From NCBI GenBank assembly GCA_963806735.1, contig CAWEBE010000064.1, positions 1-64,000 on the forward strand: a stretch of DNA of 64,000 nt, read 5' to 3'. Positions 43,082 to 51,537 of this stretch are shown here, one piece after another. Numbering within the stretch: the stretch's first letter is position 1; each line of letters starts with the position of its first letter. Position numbers and translations under genes: made by a program. The notes below the pieces were generated by a model that was not told the DNA's origin, searched no databases, and worked only from the letters and a program-made list of their open reading frames with translations. Source of the DNA: CADEFX01 sp963806735 (GTDB taxonomy: Bacteria; Pseudomonadota; Alphaproteobacteria; Rhizobiales; Hyphomicrobiaceae).

Positions 43082-44212
43082 TCAGCCGAGGCCGATCCAC
43101 CGCCTAACAATCGGCAAGTCGTTGAAAGTCGCGTACATCATGAGCATCAGGACGAGCGTCAGGCCGATACGAAAGCCAATGTCCTGAGCCCGTGCGCTGA
43201 GCGGGCGGCGCCGAATGGCCTCGAGCGCGTAAAACATCAGATGGCCCCCGTCCAAAAGCGGGATCGGGAACAGATTGATGAGGCCGATGCTGACGGAGAG
43301 AACCGCAGTCAGGTTCAAGAGCGGCACAAACCCGGCGCTAGCCACCTGCCCGGAAATCTCGGCAATGCGGATGGGGCCGCCGAGCTGGTCAGCGGCTTCC
43401 CGCCCCAGGACCACATCGCGCAGATAGCCGATGGTCTTGGCAACGATGAAGTGCGTCTCCTTAGCGCCGAGCCAAATCGCCTCCAGCGGCCCATAGCGCC
43501 GATATTCCCAGTCCTGGGGCTGCGTGGTGCGCTTGATCCCGATCACGCCGACCCGCAGCTTGTTGCCGAACCGATCCGTCAGCTCGCGCCGCCCCGGCGT
43601 TGCCTTCAGCGCCAGTTGCGTGCCGCCGCGGTCGAGCACGAAGGTCAGCTCGGTGTCCGCGTTGGCGCCGACGACGCGCTGCATCTCGTTGAAACTCTCG
43701 ACGGGTGTACCGTCGATGCTGACGATGAGGTCTCCGGCCTTGAAGCCCGCCGTCTCTGCCGCACCGCCCGGGATCACCTCATCGACCCGCGGCGCAGTGA
43801 TGGATACCCCGACAAAGACGAAAATGGTTGCAAATAGCACGATCGCGAGCAGAAAGTTCGCAATGGGCCCTGCCGCCACCACGGCAGCCCTTTGGCCCAG
43901 CGTCTTGGATTGAAACGCTCCGGCTCTGTCCTCCGCGGACAGGCGCTCCAGCGCATCCCGGGACGGCACGCTCGCACCGTTTTCGTCGTCCACGAACTTG
44001 ACGTACCCACCGAGCGGTATCCAGGCCAGGCGCCAGCGCGTCCCCCGCCTGTCGTTGAAGCCCCAAATCTCCCGTCCGAACCCTATCGAAAAAGCCTGCA
44101 CCTTGACGCCGCACCAGCGGGCGACGAGGAAATGGCCGAGCTCGTGGATGAACACGACCACGGTCAGGACAAACAAAAACGGAACAAGAACGGACAGAAA
44201 ATTCCAGATCAT
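43082..44212 (-). CDS. rseP: RIP metalloprotease RseP (site-2 protease)
   Basis: 376 residues from MIWNFLSVLVPFLFVLTVVV. Intramembrane zinc protease that cleaves anti-sigma factors and signal-peptide remnants. The zinc motif HELGH lies in the first span (VFIHELGHFLVARWCGVKVQ); one periplasmic PDZ domain follows (AETAGFKAGDLIVSIDGTPV), and the third zinc ligand is in NLFPIPLLDGGHLMFYALEA. Between dxr and bamA; the 200 bases before bamA hold no other gene. Confidence 0.95.
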   Translation of the reverse strand: MIWNFLSVLVPFLFVLTVVVFIHELGHFLVARWCGVKVQAFSIGFGREIWGFNDRRGTRWRLAWIPLGGYVKFVDDENGASVPSRDALERLSAEDRAGAFQSKTLGQRAAVVAAGPIANFLLAIVLFATIFVFVGVSITAPRVDEVIPGGAAETAGFKAGDLIVSIDGTPVESFNEMQRVVGANADTELTFVLDRGGTQLALKATPGRRELTDRFGNKLRVGVIGIKRTTQPQDWEYRRYGPLEAIWLGAKETHFIVAKTIGYLRDVVLGREAADQLGGPIRIAEISGQVASAGFVPLLNLTAVLSVSIGLINLFPIPLLDGGHLMFYALEAIRRRPLSARAQDIGFRIGLTLVLMLMMYATFNDLPIVRRWIGLG

Positions 44213-44303
44213 CTCGGGATCCCTGACAGTGACTGCACAGGCGGACATCCTGACGGGAACCGTCGCCTTGCACGACGGCTAACGGTCGGACGGACGATAG
44301 CGA

Positions 44304-45566
44304 CTATCTAACCATATAGCGATCGAGCAATCCGCGTGCCATATGGCGTGCAGATGCATCCACGGCCAGTACGTCGGCGAGATCGTTGGCCTCCCGTATC
44401 AGGCCGGCCCGCTGGGCTTGGCTGAGCGTATCCTCCACCACGGCCGCTATTCCAGGCAAATTGATCCGCCTCGATACGAAACCGTCCACCGCCACCTCGT
44501 TAGCAGCGTTCAGAACGGCTCCTGCCATACCACCCTCGACCAGGGCCTGCCGCGCCAGGCGCAAAGCAGGAAACTTCGCTTCATCAGGGGCTTCGAAGGA
44601 CAGCGCGCCGAGTTTCACCAGATCGAGACGCGCCGTCGGTGCGTGCATGCGGGCGGGCCAGGCGAGGCTCAGTGCGATGGGCGTGCGCATGTCCGGATTG
44701 GCGAGTTGCGCTAGCACCGAGCCGTCCGTGAACTCGACCAGGCAGTGCACAATCGATTGCGGATGCACGACGACGTCCAGCTGGTGCGCCTCGACGGGAA
44801 AGAGGTGATAGGCCTCGATCAGCTCCAGCCCCTTGTTCATCAGGGTGGCCGAGTCGATCGTGATCTTGGGGCCCATCGACCAATTCGGGTGCTTGAAGGC
44901 CTGCTCAGGTGTGGCCAGCGCGATCGCCTCTTGCGACCAGGTGCGAAATGGCCCACCCGAAGCCGTCAGCACGATGCGTTCGATGGATGCGGGATCGGCG
45001 CCGGCGATTGACTGGAAAGCTGCCGAGTGCTCACTGTCGACGGGCACGAGCTCGGTGCCGGCCTCTTCGACCGTGCGCATGAACACGGCGCCAGCCGACA
45101 CGAGGCATTCCTTGTTGGCGAGAGCCAGCCGGCGCCCCATGCGAGCTGCGGCAAACGTCGGCTTGAGCCCCGCCGCTCCGACAATGGCAGCCATGACGCA
45201 ATCGACTGGCCGCTGCGCAGCCTCGATGAGCGCAGCTTCCCCGGCGGCGGCTTCGACACCATTTCCAGCGAGCCGCTCCTTGAGCTCGCTGTACAGGCGG
45301 TCGTCCCCGATCACCGCCACGCGCGCTCGATGCCGTATGGCAAGATCGGCCAACCGCGCAACATTGCTTTGGGCCGTCAAAGCCTCGATGGCAAAGCTGT
45401 CGCCGTGCCGGCCTACCAGATCGAGCGTGCTGGTGCCAACCGAGCCGGTGGCGCCGAGTACGGACAAGGTGTGCGTGCCGCGCTGACGGACGGGTGACGC
45501 CGAGGTCACCGCTCGCCGACTGTGCCCGAGCTTGGTCGCCTCAGCTTTCCTGACCCCGAGCCCCAT
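44304..45566 (-). CDS. dxr: 1-deoxy-D-xylulose-5-phosphate reductoisomerase
   Basis: 420 residues. NADPH-dependent conversion of DXP to MEP, the first committed step of the non-mevalonate isoprenoid pathway. The Rossmann motif is LSVLGATGSVGTSTLDLVGR; VPVDSEHSAAFQS carries metal ligands, with TASGGPFRTW, HPNWSMGPKITIDSATLMNKG and VHPQSIVHCLVEFTDGS. The first ~30 residues are poorly conserved, so the start could be internal. Feeds UppS downstream in the pathway. Confidence 0.95.
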   Translation of the reverse strand: MGLGVRKAEATKLGHSRRAVTSASPVRQRGTHTLSVLGATGSVGTSTLDLVGRHGDSFAIEALTAQSNVARLADLAIRHRARVAVIGDDRLYSELKERLAGNGVEAAAGEAALIEAAQRPVDCVMAAIVGAAGLKPTFAAARMGRRLALANKECLVSAGAVFMRTVEEAGTELVPVDSEHSAAFQSIAGADPASIERIVLTASGGPFRTWSQEAIALATPEQAFKHPNWSMGPKITIDSATLMNKGLELIEAYHLFPVEAHQLDVVVHPQSIVHCLVEFTDGSVLAQLANPDMRTPIALSLAWPARMHAPTARLDLVKLGALSFEAPDEAKFPALRLARQALVEGGMAGAVLNAANEVAVDGFVSRRINLPGIAAVVEDTLSQAQRAGLIREANDLADVLAVDASARHMARGLLDRYMVR

Positions 45567-45572
45567 CCGCCT

Positions 45573-46418
45573 TCAATTCCACATGAGCAGTGCACGTCCT
45601 GGATTGTGCACGTTTACGGCAAGCCCCCACAGGGCAGCCAGCACGGCGGCAAAAATCAGGCCGTCGACGCGATCCATGAAACCACCATGCCCTGGAATGA
45701 GCTCACTCGCATCCTTGACGCCATGCTCCCGCTTCAGCGCCGACTCCACGATGTCGCCCGCCTGGGCTGCAAGTGCAAGCACAAACGCCATTATGGCCAA
45801 GCGCCCACTATGCCCGCCGTCAAGGACTAGACCCACGATCACACCTACCAGCACGGCGGCACCGAGACCCCCGATCAGCCCAGTCCATGTCTTATTCGGA
45901 GATATGCGGGAAGCGAGCTTGGGCCCACCGAACGTACGTCCCGCGGCATAGGCCCCCGTATCGGCGGCCCAAACCACCAGAAAGAGAAACAGCACGCCGG
46001 CAAAACCCCACATCACGCTCGATCTCAACCAGATGAGGGAGACCGCAGGCAACCCGGCATACAGCACACCGAGCGCCGAAAGATGACCTCGGTGCCCAAA
46101 GCCCAACAAAGCAGCCAATATGGCGCCGACGACGATGGCGATTACGCCGAGCCCCGTCATGCCGATGGCTGCCAGCGCGCAGGCCGCGGCAACTGCGATA
46201 GCAGAGGCCCAGAAAATGGTATCGGCGCCGCCCTGGCGGACGACGCGGCCCCATTCCCACACAACCAGCAAGGCCACGCCCAAGACAAAGATCGTGAACG
46301 GCCATATGCCAGCCCACGTCAGCAGCAGTGCGACAAGCGCCAGCACCAGCGCCGAGACCATTCGCAAGCCAAAGTCCTGCGGCAACGCCGAGGTCGGAGT
46401 GGTTTGCTGTGGCTCCAA
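45573..46418 (-). CDS. cdsA: phosphatidate cytidylyltransferase
   Basis: 281 residues, integral membrane. Makes CDP-diacylglycerol from phosphatidate and CTP. About seven hydrophobic spans; the family signature near the C-terminus is SALKREHGVKDASELIPGHG followed by GFMDRVDGL, with conserved acidic residues. RTFGGPKLASRISPNKTWTG precedes it. Eight bases upstream of dxr on the same strand. Confidence 0.95.
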   Translation of the reverse strand: MEPQQTTPTSALPQDFGLRMVSALVLALVALLLTWAGIWPFTIFVLGVALLVVWEWGRVVRQGGADTIFWASAIAVAAACALAAIGMTGLGVIAIVVGAILAALLGFGHRGHLSALGVLYAGLPAVSLIWLRSSVMWGFAGVLFLFLVVWAADTGAYAAGRTFGGPKLASRISPNKTWTGLIGGLGAAVLVGVIVGLVLDGGHSGRLAIMAFVLALAAQAGDIVESALKREHGVKDASELIPGHGGFMDRVDGLIFAAVLAALWGLAVNVHNPGRALLMWN

Positions 46419-46454
46419 AGAAATCCCCTTGGGTTCGCCGGTCTGCCCCAGCCA

Positions 46455-47282
46455 TCACGGTCCTGATGGCGCCGCCAGCCCGCCGAACCGGCGATCGCGC
46501 GTTCTAAACTCCGCGATCGCTTGCTCGAGTTGCGCGCGGCCGAAATCGGGCCAGAACACATCGAGGAAGATGAGCTCCGTGTACGCGCACTGCCAAAGCA
46601 GAAAATTGGACAGCCTTATTTCGCCGCTCGTGCGGATGAGAAGGTCGGGGTCTGGGACACCGGCGGTATCGAGCTCGGCCTCCAGCTCACGCGGCCCGAT
46701 ATGGCCTGCTTCGATCTCCCCGTTCGCCACGCGCGCGGCCAGCCGGCGGGCCGCCTTGGCGATCTCGGCGCGGGCGCCATAATTGAAGGCGATAACAAGA
46801 TTGAGCGCGGTGTTGGTTCTGGTCATTGCCTGCGCCTCCTCGATCAGCGCGAGCAGCTCGGAATCAACGTTGGTCGCCTCGCCAATGACACGAATGCGCA
46901 CCCCGTTGCGGTGCAGATCGTCGAGGTCCCTGCGGATAAACCGCTTCACGAGGCCCATCAAATCGTCGATCTCCGACGCCGGCCGCGACCAGTTCTCTGA
47001 CGAGAAGCTGAAGATGGTCAGATAGGGGATGTGCAGTTGTATGGCGGCCTTGACGGTGTTGCGTACCGCTTCCAGCCCCATGCGGTGACCAGCCGCTCGC
47101 GGCAGTCCGCGCTGCTTGGCCCAGCGTCCATTGCCATCCATGATGATGGCAATGTGCTGCGGCGGCGCCCTGCCGGCGTTGTCGAAGGCAGATTGTTGCT
47201 TCAGCTCGGTCACGTGCGGCTCTTGGGACCCCGACGGCTTTGCACTGGCGCTAATTGCTCGCTCGGCGGAGCTTGCCCGCAA
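46455..47282 (-). CDS. uppS: isoprenyl transferase (undecaprenyl diphosphate synthase)
   Basis: 275 residues as an open frame; a GTG at 47211-47213 (VTELKQQSAFDN) gives 252 residues, closer to the family. It builds the C55 lipid carrier for peptidoglycan and O-antigen. The catalytic motif is HIAIIMDGNGRWAKQRGLPR, followed by GHRMGLEAVR, LTIFSFSSENWSRP and PDLLIRTSGEIRLSNFLLWQ; the conserved Glu of the last motif is in AYTELIFLDVFWPDF. Confidence 0.95.
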   Translation of the reverse strand: MRASSAERAISASAKPSGSQEPHVTELKQQSAFDNAGRAPPQHIAIIMDGNGRWAKQRGLPRAAGHRMGLEAVRNTVKAAIQLHIPYLTIFSFSSENWSRPASEIDDLMGLVKRFIRRDLDDLHRNGVRIRVIGEATNVDSELLALIEEAQAMTRTNTALNLVIAFNYGARAEIAKAARRLAARVANGEIEAGHIGPRELEAELDTAGVPDPDLLIRTSGEIRLSNFLLWQCAYTELIFLDVFWPDFGRAQLEQAIAEFRTRDRRFGGLAAPSGP

Positions 47283-47305
47283 CCATCGGGCTGGCCGCTG
47301 AGGGC

Positions 47306-47869
47306 TCAGACTTGCTTGATCTCGGCTTCCTTGGTGGCAAGCATTTGATCGACTTCCTTGATCAGCTTGTCGGTGAGCTCCTGCACCTTGGCTGAACTCT
47401 TGTGATGCTCGTCCTCGCTCATCTCGCCATCCTTGTCGAGCCTCTTGAGTAACTCCATGCCCTCGCGCCGCACATTGCGCACACCCACACGGGCGTGCTC
47501 GGCGTATTTGTGTGCAATCTTCGCCAACTCCTGGCGACGCTCGGCATTGAGCGCCGGTATCGGTAGCCGGAGCAACGTCCCTTCGGCGATCGGGTTGAGG
47601 CCGAGATTGGCTTCCCGGATGGCCTTGTCGACCGCCTGCACCTGGCTCTTGTCCCAGACCTGAACCGAAATCGTGCGTGCATCGGGCACATTGACGGTCG
47701 CCACCTGGTTCAAAGGCATCCTGGCGCCATAGACATTGACCACGACGGGCTCCAACAGGCTAGCCGAAGCACGCCCGGTTCTGAGCCCACCCAACTCCCG
47801 CTTCAGGGCGTCCAACACGCCGCGCATGCGTCGATCGAGATCCTTGATGTCGAATTTTGCGCCCGCCAT
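47306..47869 (-). CDS. frr: ribosome-recycling factor
   Basis: 187 residues from MAGAKFDIKDLDRRMRGVLD. Splits post-termination ribosomes with EF-G. Typical stretches: LKRELGGLRTGRASASLLEP, VNVYGARMPLNQVATVNVPD, GTLLRLPIPALNAERRQELA and LDKDGEMSEDEHHKSSAKVQ. Downstream of pyrH, as in most bacteria. Confidence 0.96.
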   Translation of the reverse strand: MAGAKFDIKDLDRRMRGVLDALKRELGGLRTGRASASLLEPVVVNVYGARMPLNQVATVNVPDARTISVQVWDKSQVQAVDKAIREANLGLNPIAEGTLLRLPIPALNAERRQELAKIAHKYAEHARVGVRNVRREGMELLKRLDKDGEMSEDEHHKSSAKVQELTDKLIKEVDQMLATKEAEIKQV

Positions 47870-47990
47870 TGGCAATCTCCCAGACCATCGGGCGTGCACC
47901 CCAGCCGGTGCCGCTGGCCTCGAGCATAGCCCAGGAGGCGGGTCCGGCCATCACGCATGCCGGTGATCCACGCCCGTTGGGCTCGCACTC

Positions 47991-48725
47991 TCAGCCGGCG
48001 CCTGCGATGAGGGTCATGCGCGCCTCACCCTTGAGTACCTTGAGAATATTCCCCGGCTCTTCGATCGAAAACACAATTACCGGAAGATTGTTGTCGCGAG
48101 CAAGCGCGATAGCGGCCCCGTCCATCACCTTGAGATCACGCGCCAAGACCTCAGCATGTGTGAGCCGGTCGTAACGCACAGCCGCAGGATCCCGTTTCGG
48201 GTCAGTCGAATAGACCCCATCGACCTGTGTCGCCTTGGCCAGCACCTCGCAGCCCATCTCGATAGCCCTGAGCGCGGCCGTTGTATCGGTCGTGAAATAA
48301 GGGTTCCCCGTGCCGGCCGCAAAAATGACCACCCGTCCGGCATCGAAATGGTGGAGCGCTTTCGGCCGCACATAGGATTCGCATACAGTGGGCATCGGAA
48401 TGGCGGAAAGCACGCGCGCCTCCACCCCGACCTGATCCAATGCATTCTGGAAGGCCAGGGCATTCATGACGGTGGCCAGCATGCCCATGTAGTCAGCGAT
48501 GGCCCGGTCCATCCCCTTGGCGGCGCCGGCCAATCCGCGAAAGATGTTGCCGCCGCCGACCACCACGCCGATCTGCACGCCCGCGTCGACCGCCTCTTTG
48601 ATGTCGCGCGCAAGCCTCATGCACACGCTCATATCGATGCCGTAGGCATTCTTGCCCATGAGCGCCTCTCCCGAGAGCTTCAGGAGAAGGCGATTGTAGC
48701 GCAATCCTGCCCTGGCTTGGCTCAT
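47991..48725 (-). CDS. pyrH: UMP kinase
   Basis: 244 residues, hexameric amino-acid-kinase fold enzyme phosphorylating UMP. Motifs: RLLLKLSGEALMGKNAYGID, IGVVVGGGNIFRGLAGAAKG, MNALAFQNALDQVG, FAAGTGNPYFTTDTTAALRA and VMDGAAIALARDNNLPVIVF. Between tsf and frr. Confidence 0.96.
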   Translation of the reverse strand: MSQARAGLRYNRLLLKLSGEALMGKNAYGIDMSVCMRLARDIKEAVDAGVQIGVVVGGGNIFRGLAGAAKGMDRAIADYMGMLATVMNALAFQNALDQVGVEARVLSAIPMPTVCESYVRPKALHHFDAGRVVIFAAGTGNPYFTTDTTAALRAIEMGCEVLAKATQVDGVYSTDPKRDPAAVRYDRLTHAEVLARDLKVMDGAAIALARDNNLPVIVFSIEEPGNILKVLKGEARMTLIAGAG

Positions 48726-48768
48726 CCGACGGGTACCTTGAAAGTGCGATTCCGTTTCAGCGGGGAAC

Positions 48769-49708
48769 CTATTTCTTCGTCAGCGCCGCCACCTCCGCGG
48801 CGAAATCAGTGTCCTTCTTTTCAATACCCTCACCCAGCGCGTAGCGCACAAACTTCGCAATCTTGATGGGCGCCCCCGCGCTCTTCTCCTCTGCCTTGAG
48901 ATACTGCTCCACGGTCATCTTGCCGTCGCCAGCCGGTCCAAGGAACGTCTGCTGCAACAGCACGACCTGCCCGAAGAACTCCTTGCGCAGCCGCCCCTCG
49001 ACCATCTTCTCGATGATGTCCTGCGGTTTGCCCGATGCTTTTGCCTGCTCCAGGTACACTGACCGCTCGCGCTCGATGAGCGCCTTGTCGAGCTGGTCAG
49101 CACTGATTGCCTGCGGATTGGCCGCAGCGACGTGCAGCGCGAGCTGGCGTCCGATGTCGGCGAGCTTCTCGCCGCCGGCCTTCGAACTCCAGGCCCACGA
49201 GAACGCCGATCTTGCCGACGCCGTCGGCCACCCGGCCGTGCATGTAGCTGGCGACCGTCCCCTCGCCGACCTCGACCGCTGCCGTGCGCCGGACGGTCAA
49301 ATTCTCGCCAATGGTGGCGATCATCTCCTGCACATGCTCGGCAACTGAAATCTGCTTGCCGGGATAGGACGTAGTCAGCAGTTTGGCGAGGTCTCCACCG
49401 GCCTTTGGCGCCAAGGACGTAATCTGGCGAACGAGGTCCTGAAACTTCTCGTTACGGGCAACGAAGTCCGTCTCCGAGTTCACCTCGACAACGGCGCCGG
49501 ACTTGGCTGCGGCAGTGATGCCGATCAGGCCATCCGCTGCTATGCGATCGGCTTTCTTGGCCGCCTTGGCGAGACCCTTCTTGCGCAGCCAGTCGACGGC
49601 CTCCTCCACGTTGCCGTTGGTTTCGGTCAACGCGGCCTTGCAGTCCATCATGCCCGCGCCCGTCTTATCGCGCAGCTCTTTGACCATGGTGGCGGTGACA
49701 GCGGTCAT
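48769..49708 (-). CDS. tsf: elongation factor Ts, with one frameshift
   Basis: EF-Ts recycles EF-Tu-GDP to EF-Tu-GTP. The first part reads MTAVTATMVKELRDKTGAGM, then MDCKAALTETNGNVEEAVDW and the hallmark VEVNSETDFVARNEKFQDLV up to IGVLVGLE. There the frame breaks: one surplus base at 49185/49186 (minus-strand GAGTTCGAA). Removing it gives LESKAGGEKLADIGRQLALH, AAANPQAISADQLDKALIER and ERSVYLEQAKASGKPQDIIE, joining without loss to the second half that ends at 48769. The restored ~312 residues are normal for the family. Because tsf is essential, the insertion is most likely a sequence error. Confidence 0.92.
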
Positions 49709-49806
49709 AGCGTGCCTTCGGTTTGCATGCTTCATGAACTTGCGGACGCGCTACAAGGAGCGCCCGCCGGCTTTGCCTCAGTGCTCTCGACGGGCGTCCG
49801 GCGCGT

Positions 49807-50805
49807 TCAGGCCGCAGCCTCGTCGGTCAGCTTCTTGGCTTGGGCGACCCAGTTGTCCCGAGCGACGCGGCCGCGCGTACCCAAGGCCTTGTCGAGAGCC
49901 GCGACGCCCGCTTCGTCGACATCGGCGAGCTGCCAGAAATGATAGACGCCCAGATCGTTCAGACTCTGCTCGAGCTTGGGGCTGATGCCGGTGATGCGCT
50001 TCAGGTCGTCAGCCTCGCCGCGCGGAGCGTCGATGCCCTTGAACGCCGGCACCTGCTCGACCGGCAGCTCTTCTGCCGGCGGAGCCTCAGCAGCGCCGAC
50101 GTCCACGCCGGACGCAACCTGTCCGCGCTCGATACCATCGATAGCGGCACGGGCCATGAGGTCGCAATAGAGCGTGATCGCGCGGCCTGCGTCGTCATTG
50201 CCCGGCACCGGATGATCGATGCCGTCTGGATCGCAATTCGTGTCCACGATCGCCACAATCGGGATCTTGAGCTTCTGCGCCTCCTTGATGGCGATGTCCT
50301 CCTTGTTCGTGTCGATCACGAACAGGAGGCTCGGCAGCCCACCCATATCTTTGATGCCGCCCAGCGACTGGTTGAGCTTGTCGCGCTCGCGCTGGATGTT
50401 GAGCAGCTCTTTCTTTGTGCGTCCTTGCGTCTCACCGGCCAAGATCTCGTCGAGCTGCCGCAGGCGGCGGATCGATTGCGAGATGGTTTTCCAGTTTGTC
50501 AGTGTGCCACCAAGCCAGCGATGATTGATGTAATACTGGGCGGAGCGCTTGGCGGAGTCGGCGACAGCATCCGAGGCCTGCCGCTTAGTGCCGACGAACA
50601 GGACGCGGCCTCCCTTGGCAACGACGTCGGATACGGTGACCAGTGCTTGGTGCAGCAGAGGTACCGTCTGTGCCAGATCGACGATGTGAATGTTGTTGCG
50701 GGCGCCGTAGATGAAGGGCGCCATCTTGGGGTTCCAGCGATGCGACTGGTGACCGAAGTGCACGCCAGCCTCGAGCAGCTGGCGCATGTTGAACGAAGGC
50801 AGCAT
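49807..50805 (-). CDS. rpsB: 30S ribosomal protein S2 with C-terminal helix-hairpin-helix extension
   Basis: 332 residues from MLPSFNMRQLLEAGVHFGHQ; the S2 core ends near residue 235. Motifs: SHRWNPKMAPFIYGARNNIH, LFVGTKRQASDAV, GGTLTNWKTISQSIRRL and the nucleotide-like VIDTNKEDIAIKEAQKLKIP. The extra ~95 residues are an acidic/proline linker and then DLKRITGISPKLEQSLNDLG and VYHFWQLADVDEAGVAALDK, resembling the helix-hairpin-helix domain also found in flap-endonuclease-like proteins. This tail occurs in many alphaproteobacterial S2 proteins; its purpose is not known. Upstream of tsf. Confidence 0.95.
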   Translation of the reverse strand: MLPSFNMRQLLEAGVHFGHQSHRWNPKMAPFIYGARNNIHIVDLAQTVPLLHQALVTVSDVVAKGGRVLFVGTKRQASDAVADSAKRSAQYYINHRWLGGTLTNWKTISQSIRRLRQLDEILAGETQGRTKKELLNIQRERDKLNQSLGGIKDMGGLPSLLFVIDTNKEDIAIKEAQKLKIPIVAIVDTNCDPDGIDHPVPGNDDAGRAITLYCDLMARAAIDGIERGQVASGVDVGAAEAPPAEELPVEQVPAFKGIDAPRGEADDLKRITGISPKLEQSLNDLGVYHFWQLADVDEAGVAALDKALGTRGRVARDNWVAQAKKLTDEAAA

Positions 50806-50931
50806 GCGCAATTCCTTAACCGGTTTGACCGCCGTGGACTTCCGGAAAGGCCTTTTCAGGCCATTCCACCGGTGCGCGGCTTGTGTTCCGTGAGAACCAG
50901 CAGCGCCTTGTCCACGTGTGAGATGGGCAGG

Positions 50932-50960
50932 CTTGTAGACCGCCCGGGCAGCATTGACAA
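50932..50960 (-). promoter_or_regulatory. candidate rpsB-tsf promoter
   Basis: On the minus strand TTGTCA (50955-50960) and TACAAG (50932-50937) are 17 bases apart, a fair sigma-70-like pair. It would give an untranslated leader of about 120 bases before the rpsB start at 50805. Based on consensus only. Confidence 0.35.
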
Positions 50961-51060
50961 GCCGCAATAACGGATGGGCTTTGCCGAGTTGCCCCGTGTT
51001 CCAGCTGCGTGTTAGCGTCAGAAAAAATGTTGAGCATCAACGTCTGTGGGAGGAAGCGGC

Positions 51061-51522
51061 ATGACGCGCGGTTGGCAGGTAGCTAGTGCCTGCTTCTTCA
51101 TTCTGTTTGCGTTCGCCTTCGCGCGCGCCCGCTCGCTTCCACTCGAGGACGCCCTCGGGCCCGGCCCGGGCTTCTTCCCATTTTGGCTTGCCATCCTCGG
51201 CATGGGGCTGGCTGCGACGCTGATCGTCCAGATCTCGCGCTCCGGGCAGGCGGCTTTCGCCGGCTCTATTTCCATGCCGGATGGCGGGGCCATATTCCGC
51301 ATACTCGCTGTCTTGGCCGGCATCGCCGCCGCCGCGACACTCCTCGAATATCTTGGCTTCCGCCTCGTGGCGCTGGGCTTCTGCGCCCTGCTGCTGCCTG
51401 CCATCGGCGCACGCAATCCTCTCGTCGTGCTCGCGTTCGCTTTGCTTGCCAGCTTCGGCGTATTTCACGTCTTCTACTACTGGCTCAAGGTGCCCTTGCC
51501 CATTGGCGCATTCGGCGTCTGA
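51061..51522 (+). CDS. tctB: TctB-type small membrane subunit of a tripartite tricarboxylate transporter
   Basis: 153 residues from MTRGWQVASACFFILFAFAF, with GGGAGGAAG just upstream. Four hydrophobic spans and the TctB stretch LEDALGPGPGFFPFWLAILG. TctB is the small, poorly conserved membrane partner of TctA. Fifteen bases before tctA. The tctBAC set sits between rpsB and dnaE, which are usually neighbours in related genomes, so it is a local insertion. Confidence 0.85.
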   Translation: MTRGWQVASACFFILFAFAFARARSLPLEDALGPGPGFFPFWLAILGMGLAATLIVQISRSGQAAFAGSISMPDGGAIFRILAVLAGIAAAATLLEYLGFRLVALGFCALLLPAIGARNPLVVLAFALLASFGVFHVFYYWLKVPLPIGAFGV

Positions 51523-51537
51523 GGCGATCGGGCCCGC

